Part shown: positions 56,759 to 64,000 of the stretch, one piece after another
Position numbering within the stretch: position 1 is the stretch's first letter
How the letters are laid out: each line of letters starts with the position of its first letter
DNA from: Lactobacillus sp. UBA5804
Lineage (GTDB): Bacteria; Bacillota; Bacilli; Lactobacillales; Lactobacillaceae
DNA length: 64,000 nucleotides
Assembly: GCA_002418055.1 (NCBI GenBank)
Contig: DIDI01000006.1
Span: 46,253-110,252 of the forward strand
Direction of reading: 5' to 3'
Program-made: the position numbers and the translations under genes
The notes under the pieces: generated by a model
What the model was told of the DNA's origin: nothing
Seen by the model: only the letters and a program-made list of their open reading frames with translations
Database searches by the model: none

Positions 56759-57718
56759 ATGAAAAGAATTGGTATTTTAACTAGTGGTGGAGACGCACCT
56801 GGTATGAATGCGGCGGTTAGAGCTGTAACCAGAACTGCCATTTCTCATGGGCTCGAAGTCTATGGTATTCGCTATGGTTTTGCCGGGTTAGTTGCTGGTG
56901 ATTTCTTTCCGTTAAAGACGGAGGATGTTGACCATACGATTAATTTAGGCGGGACGATTTTGTATTCTGCGCGTTTTCCGGAATTTGCAAAAGCTGAAGT
57001 ACAAATCGCAGGCGTCAAACAGCTCAAGCAGCATGGGATAGATTCTGTTATCGTAATTGGCGGTGATGGCTCCTATCATGGTGCGCTCGCGCTAACTAGG
57101 CGTGGGATTAATTCAATCGGACTTCCAGGGACGATTGATAATGATATTCCATACACCGATTATACGATTGGCTTTGATACGGCTTGTGAAACTGCGATGG
57201 ATGCAATTGATAAAATTCGCGATACTGCAAGCAGTCATCATCGAGTATTTGTGGTTGGTGTCATGGGGCGTGAGTGTGGTGATATTGCGATGCGCGTTGG
57301 TGTTGCCAGCGGTGCAGATGCGATTGTGACACCGGAGCACCCGTTTGATATCAAAAAAATCGCTGCCAGCTTAAAGCAAAGTTTTGCAGAGGGTAAAGAT
57401 CATGGGATTATCGTACTCGCCGAAGGCGCTATGAGTGCCGACGAATTCAAAGATAAACTTTTGAAATACGGCGATTTCGATGCGCGTGCAAATGTGCTTG
57501 CACATATGCAGCGTGGTGGTCGACCAACTGTGGCAGATCGAGTTAATGCAACTAAAATGGGTAATTATGCTGTTAAGGAACTTCTCAACGGTAAGGGCGG
57601 TTTAGCTGTCGGCCTTGAGAATGGCCAGTTAGCAACTCACGACATTCTCGACCTATTTGATGGTAAGCATGAAAGCGATAGTGCCTTGTTGGATTTGAAT
57701 CAAGATATGACTAAGTAG
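56759..57718 (+). CDS. pfkA: ATP-dependent 6-phosphofructokinase
   Basis: Phosphorylates fructose-6-phosphate, the committed step of glycolysis. Motifs: [16 protein letters not shown] at the N-terminus, [31 protein letters not shown] (catalytic aspartate region) and [10 protein letters not shown]. The 319-residue length is identical to the classical bacterial enzyme. It forms an operon with pyk, 32 bases downstream, as in other lactic acid bacteria. Confidence 0.98.
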   Translation: MKRIGILTSGGDAPGMNAAVRAVTRTAISHGLEVYGIRYGFAGLVAGDFFPLKTEDVDHTINLGGTILYSARFPEFAKAEVQIAGVKQLKQHGIDSVIVIGGDGSYHGALALTRRGINSIGLPGTIDNDIPYTDYTIGFDTACETAMDAIDKIRDTASSHHRVFVVGVMGRECGDIAMRVGVASGADAIVTPEHPFDIKKIAASLKQSFAEGKDHGIIVLAEGAMSADEFKDKLLKYGDFDARANVLAHMQRGGRPTVADRVNATKMGNYAVKELLNGKGGLAVGLENGQLATHDILDLFDGKHESDSALLDLNQDMTK

Positions 57719-57750
57719 TCTTATCAGTTTTTGGAGAGGAATTTTTCATA

Positions 57751-59520
57751 ATGAAAAAAACTAAGATTGTCAGCACTTTGGGGCCAGCCTCAAACGATAT
57801 TGAAACTATTACCAAACTAGCTAAGGCTGGTGCGAATGTATTCCGTTTCAATTTCTCACATGGTGATCATGAAGAACATCTTTCAAGAATGAAGATGGTT
57901 CGTCAGGTTGAAAAGAAGACAGGGTTATTACTAGGTATTGACCTTGATACCAAGGGTGCTGAAATCAGAACGACTGACCAAGAAGGTGGTAAATTTACTG
58001 CCAATACTGGTGATATTATCCGAATTTCGATGGACGATTCAAAACCAGGTAATCCTGCAATGATTCATGTGACCTACCCAGGCTTGTATGATGATACTAA
58101 ACTTGGTGGTCATGTTTTAATTGACGACGGTAAAGTTGATTTAATAATTAAAGACAAAGATGTTGCTAAGCATGAGCTTGTTACTGAAGCTCAAAATACC
58201 GGCGTGATTGGTTCAAAGAAGGGTGTTAACGCTCCGGGCGTTGAAATTCGCCTTCCAGGAATCACTGAAAAAGATACTGATGACATCCGATTTGGTTTAT
58301 CACACGGGATTAACTTTATTACCGCTTCATTTGTACGTAAAGCGCAAGACGTCCTTGATATTCGTAAACTTTGTGAGGAAGCTGGCGCTGATTACGTTAA
58401 GATTTTCCCTAAGATTGAATCACAAGAAGGTATCGACAATGTCGATGAAATCTTGCAAGTTTCTGATGGTTTGATGGTTGCCCGTGGTGACATGGGTGTC
58501 GAAATCCCATTCATCAATGTGCCATTTGTTCAAAAGGAATTGATCAGAAAGACTAATGCTTTAGGTAAGCCAGTTATTACTGCTACTCAAATGCTTGATT
58601 CAATGCAAGAAAACCCACGTCCGACTCGTGCCGAAGTAACGGATGTTGCTAACTCTGTCTTGGATGGTACTGATGCAACGATGTTATCAGGGGAATCTGC
58701 TAATGGTTTATACCCAGTTCAAGCGGTTCAAGCAATGGCTGACATTGATGAGCGGACTGAACGCGAATTACACAAGAACAATACTTTAGCTTTCCAACGT
58801 TTTGAGAAGTATGTTGGCTCAAACACCACTGAAGCAATTGGTGAGTCAGTTGTTCGGACTGCTCAAGAATTAGGCGTTAAGACGATTATTGCGGCTACTA
58901 ACTCCGGTTATACCGCACGGATGATTTCTAAGTATCGTCCTGATGCAGATATCGTTGCTTTAACTTTTGATGAAAAGATTCAACACTCATTGGGTATTGT
59001 TTGGGGTGTTACACCATTATTGACTGAAAGACCTAAGTCAACTGATGATATGTTTGAAATTGCTACCAAAGTTGCCAAGGAAAAGGGCTTCGTTAAAGAT
59101 GGTGATTTAGCAATTATCGTTGCTGGTGTTCCAGTTGGTGAATCTGGCACAACTAACGTCATGAAGCTACAAATCGTTGGTTCTAAATTAGCACAAGGCT
59201 TGGGCGTAGGTAATGGCTCAATCATTGGTAGAGCTGTTGTTGCTAAGAGCGCTGAAGAAGCTAACAGCAAAGTTTCAGATGGCGATATCTTAGTTACTAA
59301 GGTTACCGACTCTGACTACTTGCCAGCTATTAAGAAGGCTGCTGGTTTAGTTGTTGAAGCTTCAGGTTTGACTTCTCATGCCGCTGTTGTTGGTTTGTCA
59401 TTAGGTATCCCAGTTGTTGTGGGAACTACTGATGCTGCTGAGAAGATTTCAGATGGTGCGACGATTACGGTTGATGCACGTCGTGGTGCTATTTATCAAG
59501 GTAAGATTGCTAACCTATAA
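57751..59520 (+). CDS. pyk: Pyruvate kinase with C-terminal PEP-utiliser-like domain
   Basis: Converts PEP and ADP to pyruvate and ATP. The N-terminus KKTKIVSTLGPAS, the active-site region FPKIESQEGIDN ... ARGDMGVEIP and TATQMLDSM are intact. The 589-residue length includes the extra C-terminal domain of Bacillus/Lactobacillus enzymes (GDILVTKVTD ... ASGLTSHAAVVGLSLGIPVVVG), which contains the TSHA histidine. Strong codon bias indicates high expression. GGAGAGG precedes the ATG. Confidence 0.98.
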   Translation: MKKTKIVSTLGPASNDIETITKLAKAGANVFRFNFSHGDHEEHLSRMKMVRQVEKKTGLLLGIDLDTKGAEIRTTDQEGGKFTANTGDIIRISMDDSKPGNPAMIHVTYPGLYDDTKLGGHVLIDDGKVDLIIKDKDVAKHELVTEAQNTGVIGSKKGVNAPGVEIRLPGITEKDTDDIRFGLSHGINFITASFVRKAQDVLDIRKLCEEAGADYVKIFPKIESQEGIDNVDEILQVSDGLMVARGDMGVEIPFINVPFVQKELIRKTNALGKPVITATQMLDSMQENPRPTRAEVTDVANSVLDGTDATMLSGESANGLYPVQAVQAMADIDERTERELHKNNTLAFQRFEKYVGSNTTEAIGESVVRTAQELGVKTIIAATNSGYTARMISKYRPDADIVALTFDEKIQHSLGIVWGVTPLLTERPKSTDDMFEIATKVAKEKGFVKDGDLAIIVAGVPVGESGTTNVMKLQIVGSKLAQGLGVGNGSIIGRAVVAKSAEEANSKVSDGDILVTKVTDSDYLPAIKKAAGLVVEASGLTSHAAVVGLSLGIPVVVGTTDAAEKISDGATITVDARRGAIYQGKIANL

Positions 59521-59543
59521 TTTATAATAAAGGCAATCATTTT

Positions 59544-59586
59544 AAATAAAATAGTCAGCTGACGAGCTGGCTATTTTATTTTCTCT
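59544..59586 (+). terminator. Intrinsic terminator after pyk
   Basis: AAATAAAATAGTCAGCT / AGCTGGCTATTTTATTT, a 17-bp stem with loop GACG, then a T-rich tail. Confidence 0.9.
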
Positions 59587-59636
59587 TTTTTTCTCTTATA
59601 CTAGTAACAAGTGATATGTAAAGTAGAGGGAAAATA

Positions 59637-60521
59637 ATGCTGGGTCAAATTCAAACAGGAAAGATTATTGATGAGAATACAACTGCCTACTTTGTGCAGG
59701 TAGAGGGAGTTACCTTTGAATGTAGAAAGCAAGAATTAACCCAAGAAGAGCGTCCCCAAGTTGGGCAAGAGCTTTCTGGCTTTTGCTATGAGAATCAACA
59801 TCACCAGATGATGATGACACAATTTATGCCTTTTGCGCAGGCTGATCAATATGGCTGGGGGAAAGTGACCGAAGTTCAGTCTGGGCTCGGGGTCTTTGTG
59901 GATGTTGGGCTAGCTGATAAAGATATGGTGTTATCAATCGATGATCTACCATTTGAGCGTAATAAGTGGCCTAAAAAAGATGATCGGTTATTAGTCCGAC
60001 TAGAAACGGATGAAAAGAATCGGATTTGGTGCAAGTTAGCAGATGAGACTGTTTTTGACCAATTAGCCACTAATTTTCCTAGTAACTTAGCCAACCGTGA
60101 CCTGGTAATGACAGTTTATGGCAGTCGTGAAATTGGCGCTTTTGGCATCACGAATGAATTTTATCGGGCTTTTATCCACCAAAGTCAAAGTCTGCGACCG
60201 CTACGTTTGGGTGAACAGGTGAAGGCGCGTGTGATTGGGGTAAGTCAATACGGTCGATTGAATCTTAGCGCATTACCACGTGCGTTTGAACAAATTGATG
60301 AAGATGCTCAAATGATCTTAATGAGTTTACGGCGGAAGGCGGACAAGACACTGCCGTTTTCTGATAAGTCTGATGCGGCAGCAATCAAACAGTATTTTGG
60401 TATTTCAAAAGGGGCTTTTAAACGTGCGTTAGGTCACTTACTAAAAGCTAAGTATTTGAAGGAAGACAAGGAAGCAGGTACTATTGCACTAGTGACTGAT
60501 CCAGAGACAGATCATGAGTAG
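59637..60521 (+). CDS. cvfB: S1-domain RNA-binding protein CvfB
   Basis: 294-residue protein with tandem S1-like OB domains (GLGVFVDVGLADKDMVLSI; LRLGEQVKARVIGVSQYGRLNLS) and a C-terminal winged helix (IKQYFGISKGAFKRALGHLLK). CvfB proteins bind RNA and influence virulence or stress genes in staphylococci. In lactobacilli the gene commonly starts the xerD-scpAB-rluB string, as here. AGAGGGA precedes the ATG. It overlaps the next gene by 8 bases. Confidence 0.93.
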   Translation: MLGQIQTGKIIDENTTAYFVQVEGVTFECRKQELTQEERPQVGQELSGFCYENQHHQMMMTQFMPFAQADQYGWGKVTEVQSGLGVFVDVGLADKDMVLSIDDLPFERNKWPKKDDRLLVRLETDEKNRIWCKLADETVFDQLATNFPSNLANRDLVMTVYGSREIGAFGITNEFYRAFIHQSQSLRPLRLGEQVKARVIGVSQYGRLNLSALPRAFEQIDEDAQMILMSLRRKADKTLPFSDKSDAAAIKQYFGISKGAFKRALGHLLKAKYLKEDKEAGTIALVTDPETDHE

Positions 60522-61413
60522 CCTGACTGCTCAAGTGGCGCAGTATTTACACGACCTGGAAGTTGAACGCGGACTGAGTCCTAACACGGTTACTGCTTAT
60601 GGACTGGATTTACAAAAATTTGTGACCTTTGTGACGGCCGAAGGTTTAACTACTTGGCCGACTAAAGCGAGTGATATCAATGCCTTTATTTCGCGCCAAC
60701 AAATTAAAGCGAGTTCAACGAGTCGCCTTATTTCAAGTCTGCGTAAATTTTATCAGTGGCTGGCCCGTCAGAACATTGAAAAACTTAATCCCATGTTAGA
60801 AATCGATGCGCCTAAGCGAACGGTTAGCGCACCAGTCGTCCTCAGTATTGCTGAATTGAACCGGTTACTGGTTCAGCCAGATTTAAGTAGGCCAATGGGA
60901 GTACGTGATCGGGCAATCTTGGAAACGATGATTGCAACTGGGATGCGAGTAACGGAAGTCATTACGCTACCGGTCACTAACCTTTACCCGCAGTTACAGC
61001 TAGTTAAGGTCGCTGCACCGCGTCAACCAGAACGTTTAATTCCTATTTCGCAGTCAGCTTTAACTTGGCTTGAACGTTATCAAAAGGATGTTCGCACGCC
61101 AAAGTTAGTGCAGTTAAAGCAAGCGAAGTCTATTTTGTTTTTAAACAATCGGGGCTCTGGCATGAGTCGCCAAGCCATCTGGCAGCGACTTAAGTATTAT
61201 TGTGATCAGGCTAATATTCATCAAGATGTTACGCCAAATACTTTGCGTCACTCTTTTGCCCATCATTTATTGGATCGCGGTGCCAATTTACAGGTTGTAC
61301 GGGCTATTTTAGGTGGTAGTGACCCTATTAACTCACAACTTACTGCAACCTTATCACCGCAACAGGTGCTTGAGGTTTATCGACAGTTTCAGCCACAGAT
61401 AGCAGGTGATTAA
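60514..61413 (+). CDS. XerD-like tyrosine recombinase homologue, catalytic residues mostly lost
   Basis: 299 residues with a SAM-like N-terminal domain (YLHDLEVERGLSPNTVTAYG) and a C-terminal tyrosine recombinase fold. Of the catalytic set, only the two arginines remain: R145 in ATGMRVTE and R245 in TLRHS. The lysine loop GKGNKER is APRQPER, the histidine before TLRH is N242, the LGH histidine is G268, and the segment that should carry the nucleophilic tyrosine reads SQLTATLS, with no tyrosine. The reading frame is intact. A similar inactive XerD-like protein is known next to scpA in streptococci. It is probably a DNA-binding or structural protein and not a recombinase. Confidence 0.88.
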   Translation: MSSLTAQVAQYLHDLEVERGLSPNTVTAYGLDLQKFVTFVTAEGLTTWPTKASDINAFISRQQIKASSTSRLISSLRKFYQWLARQNIEKLNPMLEIDAPKRTVSAPVVLSIAELNRLLVQPDLSRPMGVRDRAILETMIATGMRVTEVITLPVTNLYPQLQLVKVAAPRQPERLIPISQSALTWLERYQKDVRTPKLVQLKQAKSILFLNNRGSGMSRQAIWQRLKYYCDQANIHQDVTPNTLRHSFAHHLLDRGANLQVVRAILGGSDPINSQLTATLSPQQVLEVYRQFQPQIAGD

Positions 61414-61761
61414 ATGCTAATAACGTATAAGTCAGACTATGAAAAGATAACTATGGGTTTATTGTCTTATTTGCCCGATTTTCGGAATTTAGATAATTTA
61501 AAAGAAGAAATGCATCTCAATCAGATTACCCCTGATTTTCAACTGTATCTGTATCGGACAGGGGATGGCAATAAGGTGGGGGTGGTTGGTATCCAAGTCA
61601 CTGAAAAGTTTCTGGTGATTCGTTACCTGTCACTAGCACCGGGTTACCGTGATGATCACCAGCGCCAGATAGTTGTCACGGAATTAATGCATGAATATCC
61701 TAAGAGACGGGTTTCAGCATTGCCAGAATACAGTTATCTATTGAAGTTTGCGACCAAATGA
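61414..61761 (+). CDS. ribT: RibT-like GNAT family protein
   Basis: 115 residues resembling B. subtilis RibT: MLITYKSDYEKITMGLLSYLPD, then VGVVGIQVTEKFLVIRYLSLAPGYRDDHQRQI and a short C-terminal half. It is a reduced N-acetyltransferase fold with an acetyl-CoA loop that is less conserved (GYRDDHQRQ instead of RGxGxG/A). The biochemical role is not established, and the link with riboflavin genes is historical. It starts immediately after the xerD-like stop and overlaps scpA by 4 bases. Confidence 0.8.
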   Translation: MLITYKSDYEKITMGLLSYLPDFRNLDNLKEEMHLNQITPDFQLYLYRTGDGNKVGVVGIQVTEKFLVIRYLSLAPGYRDDHQRQIVVTELMHEYPKRRVSALPEYSYLLKFATK

Positions 61762-62501
61762 TGGTGACTAGCGCAGATTTAACGCTTGAATTACCAAATT
61801 TTGAAGGCCCACTAGATTTGTTACTTCATTTGATTAAATCACAGAAAATTGATATCTATGATATTCCAATTGCCAAAATTACGAGTCAATATTTAGCTTA
61901 TTTGCAAGCAATGAAGCAGCTTAATTTACAGCTTGCCGGTGAGTTCTTTTTAATGTCTTCTACCTTGTTGCGGATTAAATCGCAGTATCTGTTGCCGCAG
62001 AATGATTTTGATCCAGCCCCAGAAGAAGATGCTGATCCGCGTAATGAGCTCGTCCAACAGCTAGTTCAATACGATATCTTTAAAAAAGCTGCTCATTTTT
62101 TAAAAACACGGGCTGAAGTAGTGCCACCAATGCTCGCTAAAGAGGCTAGTATCAGTGAGACGAAGACAATTAAACCGCTACCTTTGGGAGAATTAGAAGC
62201 GAACGATTTGGCTAGGACTTTTCAGTTAGTGTTGCATCGTTTAAAGTTGAGTCAACCCCAGCTGGCACATTTAACGATGGATGAGAGACCGATTACCGAT
62301 ATGATTGATTTGGTATGTCATCGTGTGCAGTCAGGACACCAAGTTAGTTTTTTTGCTTGCGCTCGGACCTTAGCTAGCTTGTCAGATGTTATTGGGCTAT
62401 TTCTGGCTTTATTGGAGCTAGCAAAGAAAAATGTGATTAGAGTGACTCAGGCAACTGCTTTTGGGGATTTAAATTTTGAAGGAATTGACCGCAATGACTA
62501 A
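61758..62501 (+). CDS. scpA: Segregation and condensation protein A (kleisin)
   Basis: Kleisin subunit of the Smc-ScpAB condensin, needed for chromosome segregation. The N-terminal family signature is present ([15 protein letters not shown] ... [13 protein letters not shown]), a helical middle follows, and a C-terminal winged helix is visible ([26 protein letters not shown]). The 247-residue length is normal. It overlaps scpB by 8 bases. Confidence 0.95.
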   Translation: MMVTSADLTLELPNFEGPLDLLLHLIKSQKIDIYDIPIAKITSQYLAYLQAMKQLNLQLAGEFFLMSSTLLRIKSQYLLPQNDFDPAPEEDADPRNELVQQLVQYDIFKKAAHFLKTRAEVVPPMLAKEASISETKTIKPLPLGELEANDLARTFQLVLHRLKLSQPQLAHLTMDERPITDMIDLVCHRVQSGHQVSFFACARTLASLSDVIGLFLALLELAKKNVIRVTQATAFGDLNFEGIDRND

Positions 62502-63066
62502 ACAAGCAGATTTAGAGGCGTTGTTGTATGTGGCTGGGGATGACGGGATTACGACTGATAACTTAGCTGTTTTACTAGAAAAGTCTCCAGCGAGTGTCGC
62601 GGCATTAGTAACGAGAATCAATCAGCAGTTGCAGCAGCACCAATCGGGTTTAAAACTAATTCGGCTTAATGACCGGTATAAGATGGTCACCAGCGACCAA
62701 GTCGCTGGGGTCGTCACTGATTATTTTCAACGTGATCTGTCTAAATCTTTGAGTCAATCGGCGCTAGAAATCCTTTCAATCATTGCTTATCGTCAGCCCA
62801 TTACGCGAATTGAAGTCGATGAGATTCGCGGCGTTAATTCTAGTGGCGCGCTACAAACCTTAATTTGGCGGGGATTAGTGCAACAGAACGGTAAAAAAGA
62901 TGCACCCGGGCATCCTAATTTATACATCACTACCGATTATTTTTTACAATATTTTGGCTATCATGATTTAGCGGATTTGCCTGACTTGGGTAAGTTTACT
63001 GATCTTGAACAAGCCGAGGAAGTGACGTTGTTTCCAGATAGTCCAATAGATGATATGAAAGAGTAG
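62494..63066 (+). CDS. scpB: Segregation and condensation protein B
   Basis: Winged-helix partner of ScpA in condensin. It shows AIYIAGDD-type start ([12 protein letters not shown]), [27 protein letters not shown] and [20 protein letters not shown], all typical. I use ATG 62494 behind AAGGAA, which overlaps the scpA stop, giving 190 residues. The TTG at 62476 is less likely. Confidence 0.95.
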   Translation: MTKQADLEALLYVAGDDGITTDNLAVLLEKSPASVAALVTRINQQLQQHQSGLKLIRLNDRYKMVTSDQVAGVVTDYFQRDLSKSLSQSALEILSIIAYRQPITRIEVDEIRGVNSSGALQTLIWRGLVQQNGKKDAPGHPNLYITTDYFLQYFGYHDLADLPDLGKFTDLEQAEEVTLFPDSPIDDMKE

Positions 63067-63075
63067 AATAAATAA

Positions 63076-63795
63076 ATGACTGAAGAACGTTTACAAAAGG
63101 TAATTGCCGAGGCTGGAATTGCTTCTCGTCGGGCTGCTGAGAAGTTAATCACGGCTGGGCGTGTCAAAGTTGATGGTCATGTCGTGACTAAGCTAGGTAC
63201 TAAAGTGAGCACATTTAGCAATATCACCGTTGATGATGAACCAATTGAGCGTGAAAGTTTGCATACGTATCTGTTTTATAAGCCACGGGGAATTATTTCC
63301 TCAGCCAAGGATGATAAAAAGCGTAAAACGGTGACAGATTACTTCAGTGCATTGCCATATCGCTTATATCCGATTGGGCGACTTGACTATGATACTTCTG
63401 GTGCATTATTGATGACGAATGATGGTGAGTTGGCTAATTTATTAATGCATCCCAAAAATGAGGTTGCTAAAGTATATGTTGCTAAAATTAAGGGACATTT
63501 AGCGCCTGATGAAATTCACCAATTGGCGACAGGCGTAACTTTTGATGGTTTTCACAGTCGTCCGGCACGTGTGAAGATTATTCGATCAGATCCTAAAAAG
63601 AACATTCAAATTGTCCAATTGACCATCCATGAAGGTCATTATCATCAGGTCAAGCGCATGTTTGAAGCTGTCGGACACGATGTAGAAAAATTGGCGCGTG
63701 AACAATATGCCTTTTTAACGCTTGAAGGGCTTATCTCTGGGGAATGGCGTGAGCTGTCACACGAGGAAGTTGACAAGCTAAAGCGCTTGTATTAA
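63076..63795 (+). CDS. rluB: 23S rRNA pseudouridine synthase RluB (RsuA family)
   Basis: 239 residues: an N-terminal S4 domain (RLQKVIAEAGIASRRAAEKLI) and the RsuA/RluB catalytic domain with the aspartate in PIGRLDYDTSGALLMTNDG. It modifies a uridine in helix 93 of 23S rRNA (B. subtilis RluB U2633, E. coli U2605). It closes the scpA-scpB-rluB unit, the arrangement of Firmicutes in general. Confidence 0.96.
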   Translation: MTEERLQKVIAEAGIASRRAAEKLITAGRVKVDGHVVTKLGTKVSTFSNITVDDEPIERESLHTYLFYKPRGIISSAKDDKKRKTVTDYFSALPYRLYPIGRLDYDTSGALLMTNDGELANLLMHPKNEVAKVYVAKIKGHLAPDEIHQLATGVTFDGFHSRPARVKIIRSDPKKNIQIVQLTIHEGHYHQVKRMFEAVGHDVEKLAREQYAFLTLEGLISGEWRELSHEEVDKLKRLY

Positions 63796-63817
63796 ACTAG
63801 TAACGTAACTTAATAGG

Positions 63818-64000
63818 TTATGTCTTCAGGGCAGGCTGAAACTCCCGACCGGTTGTTTAAGTCCACGACCCGACTAGCTTGCCGTATGAATCCTTTAAGG
63901 TACCTATAGTTAGCGTCTAGTTGCCAGAGGACAGACTGGCTTTGGATTTTTCCTGAAATTCTATCGCGAGGTCTGTTCTTGAAGTAACACGCTTTTTTAT
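63818..64000 (+). promoter_or_regulatory. FMN riboswitch-like leader (partial; downstream gene outside window)
   Basis: The 5' half has the conserved RFN blocks: GTCTTCAGGGCAGG, then CTGAAACTCCCGACCGG and AGTCCACGACCCG (63822-63872). TGAAGTAAC at 63979-63987 can pair with GTTATGTCTTCA to form P1. The usual 3' blocks (GGTGAAATTCC, CCGACAGT, GGATG) are not found in order, although TGAAATTC occurs at 63953-63960. A flavin switch here would fit a riboflavin transporter (ribU) gene next to rluB, as in other lactobacilli. The end of the element and the target gene lie beyond 64000. Confidence 0.7.

Overview
This window is about 64 kb of chromosomal core genome from a low-to-moderate-GC Gram-positive bacterium, almost certainly a member of the Lactobacillaceae. 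Supporting signs are the dcw cluster running directly into sepF-ylmG-ylmH-divIVA and a T-box-controlled ileS, the IscS-DUF1831-MnmA trio, an RpoY-RNase J1 pair plus a second RNase J2, comEA-comEC without comEB, a tiny SPJ_0845-type protein, and a cvfB-xerD-like-ribT-scpA-scpB-rluB string ending at a flavin riboswitch-like leader. Presence of pfkA and pyk argues for a glycolytic (homofermentative or facultatively heterofermentative) lactobacillus rather than an obligate heterofermenter. The genus cannot be fixed from the sequence alone.

Layout. 1-9650: cell wall and division cluster (end of a PASTA-containing PBP, mraY, murD, murG, divIB, ftsA, ftsZ, sepF, ylmG, ylmH, divIVA), all on +, mostly overlapping or a few bases apart. 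9661-21290: T-box leader and ileS, then a long + run (cold-shock-like protein, Nudix hydrolase, small membrane protein, mtnN, cysteine desulfurase, DUF1831, mnmA, phosphatase, TPR protein, recD2, DUF1828-like protein) for tRNA charging and thiolation, SAM by-product recycling and DNA repair. 21325-23950: - strand island with rnjA, rpoY and def. 24093-33770: typA with its own promoter and leader terminator, then ftsW, ylbG, rsmD, coaD, sepM, comEA, comEC, holA. 33823-42123: divergent rpsT/rpsO, rnjB, a helical-repeat protein, tuf, tig, clpX, engB (translation, folding, RNA decay). 42187-43260: - strand nucleoside hydrolase and a 43-residue protein. 43434-53118: HAD phosphatase, uvrC, obgE, an OatA-like acyltransferase, rnz, an SDR, rpmF and a 5'-nucleotidase. 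53188-59520: DUF2929 (-), dnaE, and pfkA-pyk preceded by a CcpA site. 59637-64000: cvfB, xerD-like, ribT, scpA, scpB, rluB, then an FMN-riboswitch-like leader whose gene lies outside the window.

No tRNA or rRNA genes, insertion sequences, prophage, CRISPR arrays, defence islands or broken genes were seen, and no gap between genes exceeds 300 bases. I found no convincing new multi-gene system. The observations most worth a second look are a XerD-family protein that has lost most catalytic residues including the tyrosine, a promoter-terminator leader in front of typA, an FMN riboswitch-like element with a non-canonical 3' half, a CcpA site far upstream of pfkA-pyk, and a DnaE lacking the usual C-terminal domain.
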